Shown: positions 52,482 to 64,000 of the stretch, in pieces
How positions within the stretch are numbered: the stretch's first letter is position 1
Layout: each line of letters begins with the position of its first letter
Source of the DNA: Siphonodentalium dalli
Taxonomy: Eukaryota; Mollusca; Scaphopoda; Gadilida; Siphonodentaliidae
Assembly: GCA_032622095.1 (NCBI GenBank)
Contig: CP136063.1
Location: forward strand, 275,957,426-276,021,425
Reading direction: 5' to 3'
DNA length: 64,000 nt
Program-made: the position numbers and the translations under genes
Notes under the pieces: generated by a model
Database searches by the model: none
What the model was told of the DNA's origin: nothing
What the model saw: the letters and a program-made list of their open reading frames with translations, nothing else

Positions 52482-55046
52482 GGAGTTTGGCAAATTACAG
52501 TATTTTTCACATTTCTGCCCGAATTATACATATATAAGGTTAATGTGAATCTATTTTGTTATATTTCTGTGTATATATATACAAGGTATATTCTACAAAA
52601 ACGGTGTTACAACTATTAATAGTCAACTATGAATATATCATGTAAAAAAATAAGGGCAAAAAGTCTCAGCCCTCGCCCAACGCCCTAAAAAATTCGGGCA
52701 TCCGTACGGCTATGTTAGCTGCCTGTATTATTTAGGAGATAAACATACCCTGTTGAGTTGTACATTCTGGGATTCGAACATGAAAACGGTTTGTAAATCC
52801 ATTTTCATAATTCTTGCATATATTAGCAGTTTAGCAGCATAGCACCGCTAGAATAGAGTTGAAACTGGACCGGACCGGACTGGACCGCCTAGTCAGTGGA
52901 CCAGACCACCTAGTGTAGTCCGGTCCAGTCGCATCACTAATGCGAACATTGTTCATGCTGTACTAAGTGTTTTCCTTGATGTTAATAAATGTTTTCATTA
53001 ACTAGCAGTTTAGCAGCATCGCACGGTTATATAGAATCGAGTTTGAAACTCTAGTTTCTAAATTTGTTCTTAAATTATCAGGTTAGCACCATAGCACTGC
53101 TAGAATCGAGTTTGAAACTCCATTTTCTTAATTTGCTAATGTATTAGAAGTCTAGCAGCATAGCACCACTAGAATCGAGTTTGAAATTACTTTTTTCTTA
53201 ATTCTTTCATGTATCAGTAGTTTATCAGCATAGCATCGCTAGAATCCAGGTTGAAACTCTGGTTTCTTAATGTTTTCATTAATTATCAGTTTAGCAGCAT
53301 AGCACTGCTAGAATCGAGTTTGCAATTTTATTTTCTTGTGGTTTTCATTAATCAGCAGTTTAGCAGCATAGAACCTCTAGAATCGAGATGAAATTCCATC
53401 TTCATAATTCTTGCATATATTAGCAGTTTAGCAGCATAGAACAGATAAAAATGAGTTTGAAACTCTCGTTTCTTACTGTTTTCATTTATTAGCAGTTTAG
53501 CAGCATAGCACCGTTAGAATCGAGTTTGAAACTCAATTATCTTCCTTTGTTAATTAATTAGCAGTTTAACAGCATATCATCGCTAGAGTTTGAAATTTCA
53601 TTTTCATCATTAATTAGCAGTTTAGCAGCATAGCACTGCCATTTGAAATTCTATTTTCATAATTCTTGCACGTTTTAGAAGTTTGGCAGCATAGCGCCGC
53701 CAGAATAGAGTTGAATCTCCATTTTCTAAATTCTTTCATGACCTGACTTTTATACGTGACCTTGACATTTCAAGGTCACCTTGGAAATGTGAAAATATCG
53801 AACTTTACAAGTCTTTTCATAAAACAATGGTAAACTTTTCGGTAGTTATTAAATTATTCACGATACATACTATTTAATGTCAAATTTCCAAATATCCGAT
53901 TATTAGCCATTGTTGCAATGGAAACTCAAATTTACCAACTTTGTCCCAATTGGATATTCCTAAATAAAAGATATTCTAACGCAGTAGACTTTTAACTATC
54001 CAGTTCACACACACTTGCATATATTATGACAAGTTATGTTGTGATTTTTTGTCTCAACAATCTATATAAATATCCCAAGTTATGTCTTGTTGTACATAAA
54101 AATGTTGTCGCCACATATTTCAAACTGCTATAGTTTATAATGCATATATCGATATCCATTCAAATGAACCTTCCCATGGAGCCTGAATTCCGGAGTTTTT
54201 AAAATAGTGTTGTTGATCGCTATTTGTAATAAATCGTAACAAGGACAGTCGAAAATGTGACTGCTAAATGATAAAAATCCAGAATTTTAACAATGACCTT
54301 GACCTTTATATGTGACCTTGACATTCTAAGGTCACCATGGATATGTGGAAATGTCGGCCATTACAAGTGTTTCCATAAACCAATGTAAACTTTTAGGTAG
54401 TTATTAAATTATTCACGATACGCACTATTTAATGCAAAATTTCCAAATACCCAATTATTAGCCATCGTTGCCATGGAAACTAAAATTTATCAAATTTGTC
54501 CCAATTGGATTTTCCTCAAATATTGATAGTCTAATGCAGTACATATTCAGCTATCCAGTAAACTAAAAGGCATTTGTGTTGCAATTAGTTCCGGGTTGAC
54601 CCCATTTTTCGGCTAGATCGCCTGTACTATATGTGCTGTATATAAACAAACACTCCGATCACACAATGTTCTACATTCCAACTGAGACGTACGTCATCAG
54701 CAAAGTTAGCTGTTATAATATTGTGTTCACGCAATAAAATCTTCAAGGGGGGCCAGCCATTGTTCATACCAAAACATCGAAAGCAATTAACGCGGTCATA
54801 AAAAAAAAGAGACATACGCGAACATACATCCGCGAAAACCCGAAATGTGTTGTCCTGCAATATATCCCCATCGCGATAGCTCCATTGACACGGCCTGATC
54901 AGCCTTACTAAAATAACTCGCATCGCGTGAAACCAGAAATGTGTTATCCTGCGAAATATCCCCATCGCCCCATTTGGCACGGCCAGATCAACGTAGCAGT
55001 AAGCATCCTTAGTACTTTTAGGGCAAATTGAATGGTATTTCAAGGT
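52482..55046 (+). repeat. Macrosatellite unit 4 (long type)
   Basis: 2565 bp, twelve subrepeats, 6 G, GTTGCAATGG variant. Confidence 0.95.
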
Positions 55047-57619
55047 GGAGTTTGGCAAATTACAGTATTTTTCACATTTCTGCCCGAATTATACATATAT
55101 AAGGTTAATGTGAATCTATTTTGTTATATTTCTGTGTATATATATACAAGGTATATTCTACAAAAACGGTGTTACAACTATTAATAGTCAACTATGAATA
55201 TATCATGTAAAAAAATAAGGGCAAAAAGTCTCAGCCCTCGCCCAACGCCCTAAAAAATTCGGGCATCCGTACGGCTATGTTAGCTGCCTGTATTATTTAG
55301 GAGATAAACATACCCTGTTGAGTTGTACATTCTGGGATTCGAACATGAAAACGGTTTGTAAATCCATTTTCATAATTCTTGCATATATTAGCAGTTTAGC
55401 AGCATAGCACCGCTAGAATAGAGTTGAAACTGGACCGGACCGGACTGGACCGCCTAGTCAGTGGACCAGACCACCTAGTGTAGTCCGGTCCAGTCGCATC
55501 ACTAATGCGAACATTGTTCATGCTGTACTAAGTGTTTTCCTTGATGTTAATAAATGTTTTCATTAACTAGCAGTTTAGCAGCATCGCACGGTTATATAGA
55601 ATCGAGTTTGAAACTCTAGTTTCTAAATTTGTTCTTAAATTATCAGGTTAGCACCATAGCACTGCTAGAATCGAGTTTGAAACTCCATTTTCTTAATTTG
55701 CTAATGTATTAGAAGTCTAGCAGCATAGCACCACTAGAATCGAGTTTGAAATTACTTTTTTCTTAATTCTTTCATGTATCAGTAGTTTATCAGCATAGCA
55801 TCGCTAGAATCCAGGTTGAAACTCTGGTTTCTTAATGTTTTCATTAATTATCAGTTTAGCAGCATAGCACTGCTAGAATCGAGTTTGCAATTTTATTTTC
55901 TTGTGGTTTTCATTAATCAGCAGTTTAGCAGCATAGAACCTCTAGAATCGAGATGAAATTCCATCTTCATAATTCTTGCATATATTAGCAGTTTAGCAGC
56001 ATAGAACAGATAAAAATGAGTTTGAAACTCTCGTTTCTTACTGTTTTCATTTATTAGCAGTTTAGCAGCATAGCACCGTTAGAATCGAGTTTGAAACTCA
56101 ATTATCTTCCTTTGTTAATTAATTAGCAGTTTAACAGCATATCATCGCTAGAGTTTGAAATTTCATTTTCATCATTAATTAGCAGTTTAGCAGCATAGCA
56201 CTGCCATTTGAAATTCTATTTTCATCATTCTTGCACGTTTTAGAAGTTTGGCAGCATAGCGCCGCCAGAATAGAGTTGAATCTCCATTTTCTAAATTCTT
56301 TCATGACCTGACTTTTATACGTGACCTTGACATTTCAAGGTCACCTTGGAAATGTGAAAATATCGAACTTTACAAGTCTTTTCATAAAACAATGGTAAAC
56401 TTTTCGGTAGTTATTAAATTATTCACGATACATACTATTTAATGTCAAATTTCCAAATATCCGATTATTAGCCATTGTTGCGATGGAAACTCAAATTTAC
56501 CAACTTTGTCCCAATTGGATATTCCTAAATAAAAGATATTCTAACGCAGTAGACTTTTAACTATCCAGTTCACACACACTTGCATATATTATGACAAGTT
56601 ATGTTGTGATTTTTTGTCTCAACAATCTATATAAATATCCCAAGTTATGTCTTGTTGTACATAAAAATGTTGTCGCCACATATTTCAAACTGCTATAGTT
56701 TATAATGCATATATCGATATCCATTCAAATGAACCTTCCCATGGAGCCTGAATTCCGGAGTTTTTAAAATAGTGTTGTTGATCGCTATTTGTAATAAATC
56801 GTAACAAGGACAGTCGAAAATGTGACTGCTAAATGATAAAAATCCAGAATTTTAACAATGACCTTGACCTTTATATGTGACCTTGACATTCTAAGGTCAC
56901 CATGGATATGTGGAAATGTCGGCCATTACAAGTGTTTCCATAAACCAATGTAAACTTTTAGGTAGTTATTAAATTATTCACGATACGCACTATTTAATGC
57001 AAAATTTCCAAATACCCAATTATTAGCCATCGTTGCCATGGAAACTAAAATTTATCAAATTTGTCCCAATTGGATTTTCCTCAAATATTGATAGTCTAAT
57101 GCAGTACATATTCAGCTATCCAGTAAACTAAAAGGCATTTGTGTTGCAATTAGTTCCGGGTTGACCCCATTTTTCGGCTAGATCGCCTGTACTATATGTG
57201 CTGTATATAAACAAACACTCCGATCACACAATGTTCTACATTCCAACTGAGACGTACGTCATCAGCAAAGTTATCTGTTATAATATTGTGTTCACGCAAT
57301 AAAATCTTCAAGGGGGGGGGGGGGGCCAGCCATTGTTCATACCAAAACATCGAAAGCAATTAACGCGGTCATAAAAAAAAAGAGACATACGCGAACATAC
57401 ATCCGCGAAAACCCGAAATGTGTTGTCCTGCAATATATCCCCATCGCGATAGCTCCATTGACACGGCCTGATCAGCCTTACTAAAATAACTCGCATCGCG
57501 TGAAACCAGAAATGTGTTATCCTGCGAAATATCCCCATCGCCCCATTTGGCACGGCCAGATCAACGTAGCAGTAAGCATCCTTAGTACTTTTAGGGCAAA
57601 TTGAATGGTATTTCAAGGT
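55047..57619 (+). repeat. Macrosatellite unit 5 (long type)
   Basis: 2573 bp, twelve subrepeats, 14 G, GTTGCGATGG variant. Private TTCATCATTCTTGCACG and AAAGTTATCTG changes are present. Confidence 0.95.
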
Positions 57620-59978
57620 GGAGTTTGGCAAATTACAGTATTTTTCACATTTCTGCCCGAATTATACATATATAAGGTTAATGTGAATCTATTTTGTTAT
57701 ATTTCTGTGTATATATATACAAGGTATATTCTACAAAAACGGTGTTACAACTATTAATAGTCAACTATGAATATATCATGTAAAAAAATAAGGGCAAAAA
57801 GTCTCAGCCCTCGCCCAACGCCCTAAAAAATTCGGGCATCCGTACGGCTATGTTAGCTGCCTGTATTATTTAGGAGATAAACATACCCTGTTGAGTTGTA
57901 CATTCTGGGATTCGAACATGAAAACGGTTTGTAAATCCATTTTCATAATTCTTGCATATATTAGCAGTTTAGCAGCATAGCACCGCTAGAATAGAGTTGA
58001 AACTGGACCGGACCGGACTGGACCGCCTAGTCAGTGGACCAGACCACCTAGTGTAGTCCGGTCCAGTCGCATCACTAATGCGAACATTGTTCATGCTGTA
58101 CTAAGTGTTTTCCTTGATGTTAATAAATGTTTTCATTAACTAGCAGTTTAGCAGCATCGCACGGTTATATAGAATCGAGTTTGAAACTCTAGTTTCTAAA
58201 TTTGTTCTTAAATTATCAGGTTAGCACCATAGCACTGCTAGAATCGAGTTTGAAACTCCATTTTCTTAATTTGCTAATGTATTAGAAGTCTAGCAGCATA
58301 GCACCACTAGAATCGAGTTTGAAATTACTTTTTTCTTAATTCTTTCATGTATCAGTAGTTTATCAGCATAGCATCGCTAGAATCCAGGTTGAAACTCTGG
58401 TTTCTTAATGTTTTCATTTATTAGCAGTTTAGCAGCATAGCACCGTTAGAATCGAGTTTGAAACTCAATTATCTTCCTTTGTTAATTAATTAGCAGTTTA
58501 ACAGCATATCATCGCTAGAGTTTGAAATTTCATTTTCATCATTAATTAGCAGTTTAGCAGCATAGCACTGCCATTTGAAATTCTATTTTCATAATTCTTG
58601 CACGTTTTAGAAGTTTGGCAGCATAGCGCCGCCAGAATAGAGTTTAATCTCCATTTTCTAAATTCTTTCATGACCTGACTTTTATACGTGACCTTGACAT
58701 TTCAAGGTCACCTTGGAAATGTGAAAATATCGAACTTTACAAGTCTTTTCATAAAACAATGGTAAACTTTTCGGTAGTTATTAAATTATTCACGATACAT
58801 ACTATTTAATGTCAAATTTCCAAATATCCGATTATTAGCCATTGTTGCAATGGAAACTCAAATTTACCAACTTTGTCCCAATTGGATATTCCTAAATAAA
58901 AGATATTCTAACGCAGTAGACTTTTAACTATCCAGTTCACACACACTTGCATATATTATGACAAGTTATGTTGTGATTTTTTGTCTCAACAATCTATATA
59001 AATATCCCAAGTTATGTCTTGTTGTACATATAAATGTTGTCGCCACATATTTCAAACTGCTATAGTTTATAATGCATATATCGATATCCATTCAAATGAA
59101 CCTTCCCATGGAGCCTGAATTCCGGAGTTTTTAAAATAGTGTTGTTGATCGCTATTTGTAATAAATCGTAACAAGGACAGTCGAAAATGTGACTGCTAAA
59201 TGATAAAAATCCAGAATTTTAACAATGACCTTGACCTTTATATGTGACCTTGACATTCTAAGGTCACCATGGATATGTGGAAATGTCGGCCATTACAAGT
59301 GTTTCCATAAACCAATGTAAACTTTTAGGTAGTTATTAAATTATTCACGATACGCACTATTTAATGCAAAATTTCCAAATACCCAATTATTAGCCATCGT
59401 TGCCATGGAAACTAAAATTTATCAAATTTGTCCCAATTGGATTTTCCTCAAATATTGATAGTCTAATGCAGTACATATTCAGCTATCCAGTAAACTAAAA
59501 GGCATTTGTGTTGCAATTAGTTCCGGGTTGACCCCATTTTTCGGCTAGATCGCCTGTACTATATGTGCTGTATATAAACAAACACTCCGATCACACAATG
59601 TTCTACATTCCAACTGAGACGTACGTCATCAGCAAAGTTAGCTGTTATAATATTGTGTTCACGCAATAAAATCTTCAAGGGGGGGCCAGCCATTGTTCAT
59701 ACCAAAACATCGAAAGCAATTAACGCGGTCATAAAAAAAAGAGACATACGCGAACATACATCCGCGAAAACCCGAAATGTGTTGTCCTGCAATATATCCC
59801 CATCGCGATAGCTCCATTGACACGGCCTGATCAGCCTTACTAAAATAACTCGCATCGCGTGAAACCAGAAATGTGTTATCCTGCGAAATATCCCCATCGC
59901 CCCATTTGGCACGGCCAGATCAACGTAGCAGTAAGCATCCTTAGTACTTTTAGGGCAAATTGAATGGTATTTCAAGGT
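57620..59978 (+). repeat. Macrosatellite unit 6 (short type)
   Basis: 2359 bp, nine subrepeats, 7 G. It carries GTTGCAATGG and AGAGTTTAATCTCC, a combination shared only with unit 8. One A fewer in the AAAAAAAA run shortens the recurrent open frame to 97 codons. Confidence 0.95.
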
Positions 59979-62547
59979 GGAGTTTGGCAAATTACAGTAT
60001 TTTTCACATTTCTGCCCGAATTATACATATATAAGGTTAATGTGAATCTATTTTGTTATATTTCTGTGTATATATATACAAGGTATATTCTACAAAAACG
60101 GTGTTACAACTATTAATAGTCAACTATGAATATATCATGTAAAAAAATAAGGGCAAAAAGTCTCAGCCCTCGCCCAACGCCCTAAAAAATTCGGGCATCC
60201 GTACGGCTATGTTAGCTGCCTGTATTATTTAGGAGATAAACATACCCTGTTGAGTTGTACATTCTGGGATTCGAACATGAAAACGGTTTGTAAATCCATT
60301 TTCATAATTCTTGCATATATTAGCAGTTTAGCAGCATAGCACCGCTAGAATAGAGTTGAAACTGGACCGGACCGGACTGGACCGCCTAGTCAGTGGACCA
60401 GACCACCTAGTGTAGTCCGGTCCAGTCGCATCACTAATGCGAACATTGTTCATGCTGTACTAAGTGTTTTCCTTGATGTTAATAAATGTTTTCATTAACT
60501 AGCAGTTTAGCAGCATCGCACGGTTATATAGAATCGAGTTTGAAACTCTAGTTTCTAAATTTGTTCTTAAATTATCAGGTTAGCACCATAGCACTGCTAG
60601 AATCGAGTTTGAAACTCCATTTTCTTAATTTGCTAATGTATTAGAAGTCTAGCAGCATAGCACCACTAGAATCGAGTTTGAAATTACTTTTTTCTTAATT
60701 CTTTCATGTATCAGTAGTTTATCAGCATAGCATCGCTAGAATCCAGGTTGAAACTCTGGTTTCTTAATGTTTTCATTAATTATCAGTTTAGCAGCATAGC
60801 ACTGCTAGAATCGAGTTTGCAATTTTATTTTCTTGTGGTTTTCATTAATCAGCAGTTTAGCAGCATAGAACCTCTAGAATCGAGATGAAATTCCATCTTC
60901 ATAATTCTTGCATATATTAGCAGTTTAGCAGCATAGAACAGATAAAAATGAGTTTGAAACTCTCGTTTCTTACTGTTTTCATTTATTAGCAGTTTAGCAG
61001 CATAGCACCGTTAGAATCGAGTTTGAAACTCAATTATCTTCCTTTGTTAATTAATTAGCAGTTTAACAGCATATCATCGCTAGAGTTTGAAATTTCATTT
61101 TCATCATTAATTAGCAGTTTAGCAGCATAGCACTGCCATTTGAAATTCTATTTTCATAATTCTTGCACGTTTTAGAAGTTTGGCAGCATAGCGCCGCCAG
61201 AATAGAGTTGAATCTCCATTTTCTAAATTCTTTCATGACCTGACTTTTATACGTGACCTTGACATTTCAAGGTCACCTTGGAAATGTGAAAATATCGAAC
61301 TTTACAAGTCTTTTCATAAAACAATGGTAAACTTTTCGGTAGTTATTAAATTATTCACGATACATACTATTTAATGTCAAATTTCCAAATATCCGATTAT
61401 TAGCCATTGTTGCGATGGAAACTCAAATTTACCAACTTTGTCCCAATTGGATATTCCTAAATAAAAGATATTCTAACGCAGTAGACTTTTAACTATCCAG
61501 TTCACACACACTTGCATATATTATGACAAGTTATGTTGTGATTTTTTGTCTCAACAATCTATATAAATATCCCAAGTTATGTCTTGTTGTACATAAAAAT
61601 GTTGTCGCCACATATTTCAAACTGCTATAGTTTATAATGCATATATCGATATCCATTCAAATGAACCTTCCCATGGAGCCTGAATTCCGGAGTTTTTAAA
61701 ATAGTGTTGTTGATCGCTATTTGTAATAAATCGTAACAAGGACAGTCGAAAATGTGACTGCTAAATGATAAAAATCCAGAATTTTAACAATGACCTTGAC
61801 CTTTATATGTGACCTTGACATTCTAAGGTCACCATGGATATGTGGAAATGTCGGCCATTACAAGTGTTTCCATAAACCAATGTAAACTTTTAGGTAGTTA
61901 TTAAATTATTCACGATACGCACTATTTAATGCAAAATTTCCAAATACCCAATTATTAGCCATCGTTGCCATGGAAACTAAAATTTATCAAATTTGTCCCA
62001 ATTGGATTTTCCTCAAATATTGATAGTCTAATGCAGTACATATTCAGCTATCCAGTAAACTAAAAGGCATTTGTGTTGCAATTAGTTCCGGGTTGACCCC
62101 ATTTTTCGGCTAGATCGCCTGTACTATATGTGCTGTATATAAACAAACACTCCGATCACACAATGTTCTACATTCCAACTGAGACGTACGTCATCAGCAA
62201 AGTTAGCTGTTATAATATTGTGTTCACGCAATAAAATCTTCAAGGGGGGGGGGCCAGCCATTGTTCATACCAAAACATCGAAAGCAATTAACGCGGTCAT
62301 AAAAAAAAAGAGACATACGCGAACATACATCCGCGAAAACCCGAAATGTGTTGTCCTGCAATATATCCCCATCGCGATAGCTCCATTGACACGGCCTGAT
62401 CAGCCTTACTAAAATAACTCGCATCGCGTGAAACCAGAAATGTGTTATCCTGCGAAATATCCCCATCGCCCCATTTGGCACGGCCAGATCAACGTAGCAG
62501 TAAGCATCCTTAGTACTTTTAGGGCAAATTGAATGGTATTTCAAGGT
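59979..62547 (+). repeat. Macrosatellite unit 7 (long type)
   Basis: 2569 bp, twelve subrepeats, 10 G, GTTGCGATGG variant. Confidence 0.95.
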
Positions 62548-64000
62548 GGAGTTTGGCAAATTACAGTATTTTTCACATTTCTGCCCGAATTATACATATA
62601 TAAGGTTAATGTGAATCTATTTTGTTATATTTCTGTGTATATATATACAAGGTATATTCTACAAAAACGGTGTTACAACTATTAATAGTCAACTATGAAT
62701 ATATCATGTAAAAAAATAAGGGCAAAAAGTCTCAGCCCTCGCCCAACGCCCTAAAAAATTCGGGCATCCGTACGGCTATGTTAGCTGCCTGTATTATTTA
62801 GGAGATAAACATACCCTGTTGAGTTGTACATTCTGGGATTCGAACATGAAAACGGTTTGTAAATCCATTTTCATAATTCTTGCATATATTAGCAGTTTAG
62901 CAGCATAGCACCGCTAGAATAGAGTTGAAACTGGACCGGACCGGACTGGACCGCCTAGTCAGTGGACCAGACCACCTAGTGTAGTCCGGTCCAGTCGCAT
63001 CACTAATGCGAACATTGTTCATGCTGTACTAAGTGTTTTCCTTGATGTTAATAAATGTTTTCATTAACTAGCAGTTTAGCAGCATCGCACGGTTATATAG
63101 AATCGAGTTTGAAACTCTAGTTTCTAAATTTGTTCTTAAATTATCAGGTTAGCACCATAGCACTGCTAGAATCGAGTTTGAAACTCCATTTTCTTAATTT
63201 GCTAATGTATTAGAAGTCTAGCAGCATAGCACCACTAGAATCGAGTTTGAAATTACTTTTTTCTTAATTCTTTCATGTATCAGTAGTTTATCAGCATAGC
63301 ATCGCTAGAATCCAGGTTGAAACTCTGGTTTCTTAATGTTTTCATTTATTAGCAGTTTAGCAGCATAGCACCGTTAGAATCGAGTTTGAAACTCAATTAT
63401 CTTCCTTTGTTAATTAATTAGCAGTTTAACAGCATATCATCGCTAGAGTTTGAAATTTCATTTTCATCATTAATTAGCAGTTTAGCAGCATAGCACTGCC
63501 ATTTGAAATTCTATTTTCATAATTCTTGCACGTTTTAGAAGTTTGGCAGCATAGCGCCGCCAGAATAGAGTTTAATCTCCATTTTCTAAATTCTTTCATG
63601 ACCTGACTTTTATACGTGACCTTGACATTTCAAGGTCACCTTGGAAATGTGAAAATATCGAACTTTACAAGTCTTTTCATAAAACAATGGTAAACTTTTC
63701 GGTAGTTATTAAATTATTCACGATACATACTATTTAATGTCAAATTTCCAAATATCCGATTATTAGCCATTGTTGCAATGGAAACTCAAATTTACCAACT
63801 TTGTCCCAATTGGATATTCCTAAATAAAAGATATTCTAACGCAGTAGACTTTTAACTATCCAGTTCACACACACTTGCATATATTATGACAAGTTATGTT
63901 GTGATTTTTTGTCTCAACAATCTATATAAATATCCCAAGTTATGTCTTGTTGTACATAAAAATGTTGTCGCCACATATTTCAAACTGCTATAGTTTATAA
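62548..64000 (+). repeat. Macrosatellite unit 8 (short type), cut by window end
   Basis: 1453 bp present, nine subrepeats, sharing GTTGCAATGG and AGAGTTTAATCTCC with unit 6. The array continues past the window. Confidence 0.95.

Overview
The window looks like AT-rich, intron- and repeat-dominated DNA of a metazoan. Support comes from plausible splice sites, a tRNA-headed SINE-like sequence, many short inverted-repeat DNA elements, several minisatellites and a 100-N scaffold gap. Frequent ACATGTA-type motifs and repeats rich in the TGACCTTGAC motif make a marine lophotrochozoan, perhaps a bivalve, my best guess; this is inference from style, not from a diagnostic gene. Only one stretch reads convincingly as a protein-coding exon: the first coding exon of a membrane protein on the minus strand near 1.9-2.1 kb. 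Nearly all other open frames are short, lie inside repeats and carry no recognisable domain.

From 1 to about 45 kb the window is a patchwork of non-autonomous transposons. The dominant class is flanked by TTAA, as expected of piggyBac-type target sites. At least eight terminal-sequence families of this kind are present, several in multiple copies. Three families, and a fourth element with TA-type flanks, share a 69-bp near-perfect hairpin module, usually present twice per element around an AT-rich core. Two insertions can be proved from paralogous empty sites inside the window: the element at 4886-5530 (empty site near 24.05 kb) and the element at 19886-21449 (empty site at 40262). TA-flanked, almost completely palindromic pogo/Tigger-like elements occur three times (2.3, 18.6 and 40.5 kb). 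A roughly 1.28-kb foldback structure centred near 17.8 kb has arms made of tandem short repeats plus mirrored hAT-like pieces.

Tandem repeats between 15 and 37 kb include a 30-bp array (15.1 kb), a 51-bp array (23.1 kb), a 29-bp array (26.3 kb, with an inverted outlier at 22.7 kb) and a 53-bp array with a five-unit higher-order pattern (35.9 kb).

From 45,185 to the window end, directly after the scaffold gap, there is a near-identical tandem macrosatellite of about 2.36 or 2.57 kb per unit, seven full units and one partial. The two length classes differ by 206 bp, which equals three internal subrepeats of about 69 bp. They run in the order short-long-short-long-long-short-long-short. Each unit holds an internal subrepeat array, a duplicated 270-bp segment with nuclear-receptor-like half-sites, a GGACCGG-rich inverted repeat and a poly-G tract of 6-15 bases. 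A 97-146-codon open frame recurs in each unit but its 3' part shifts frame with homopolymer length, so it is probably not a gene.

Apart from the single exon there is no gene set here that works together. What the window documents is layered repeat biology: nested insertions, module sharing between transposon termini, foldbacks, and unequal exchange in satellites.
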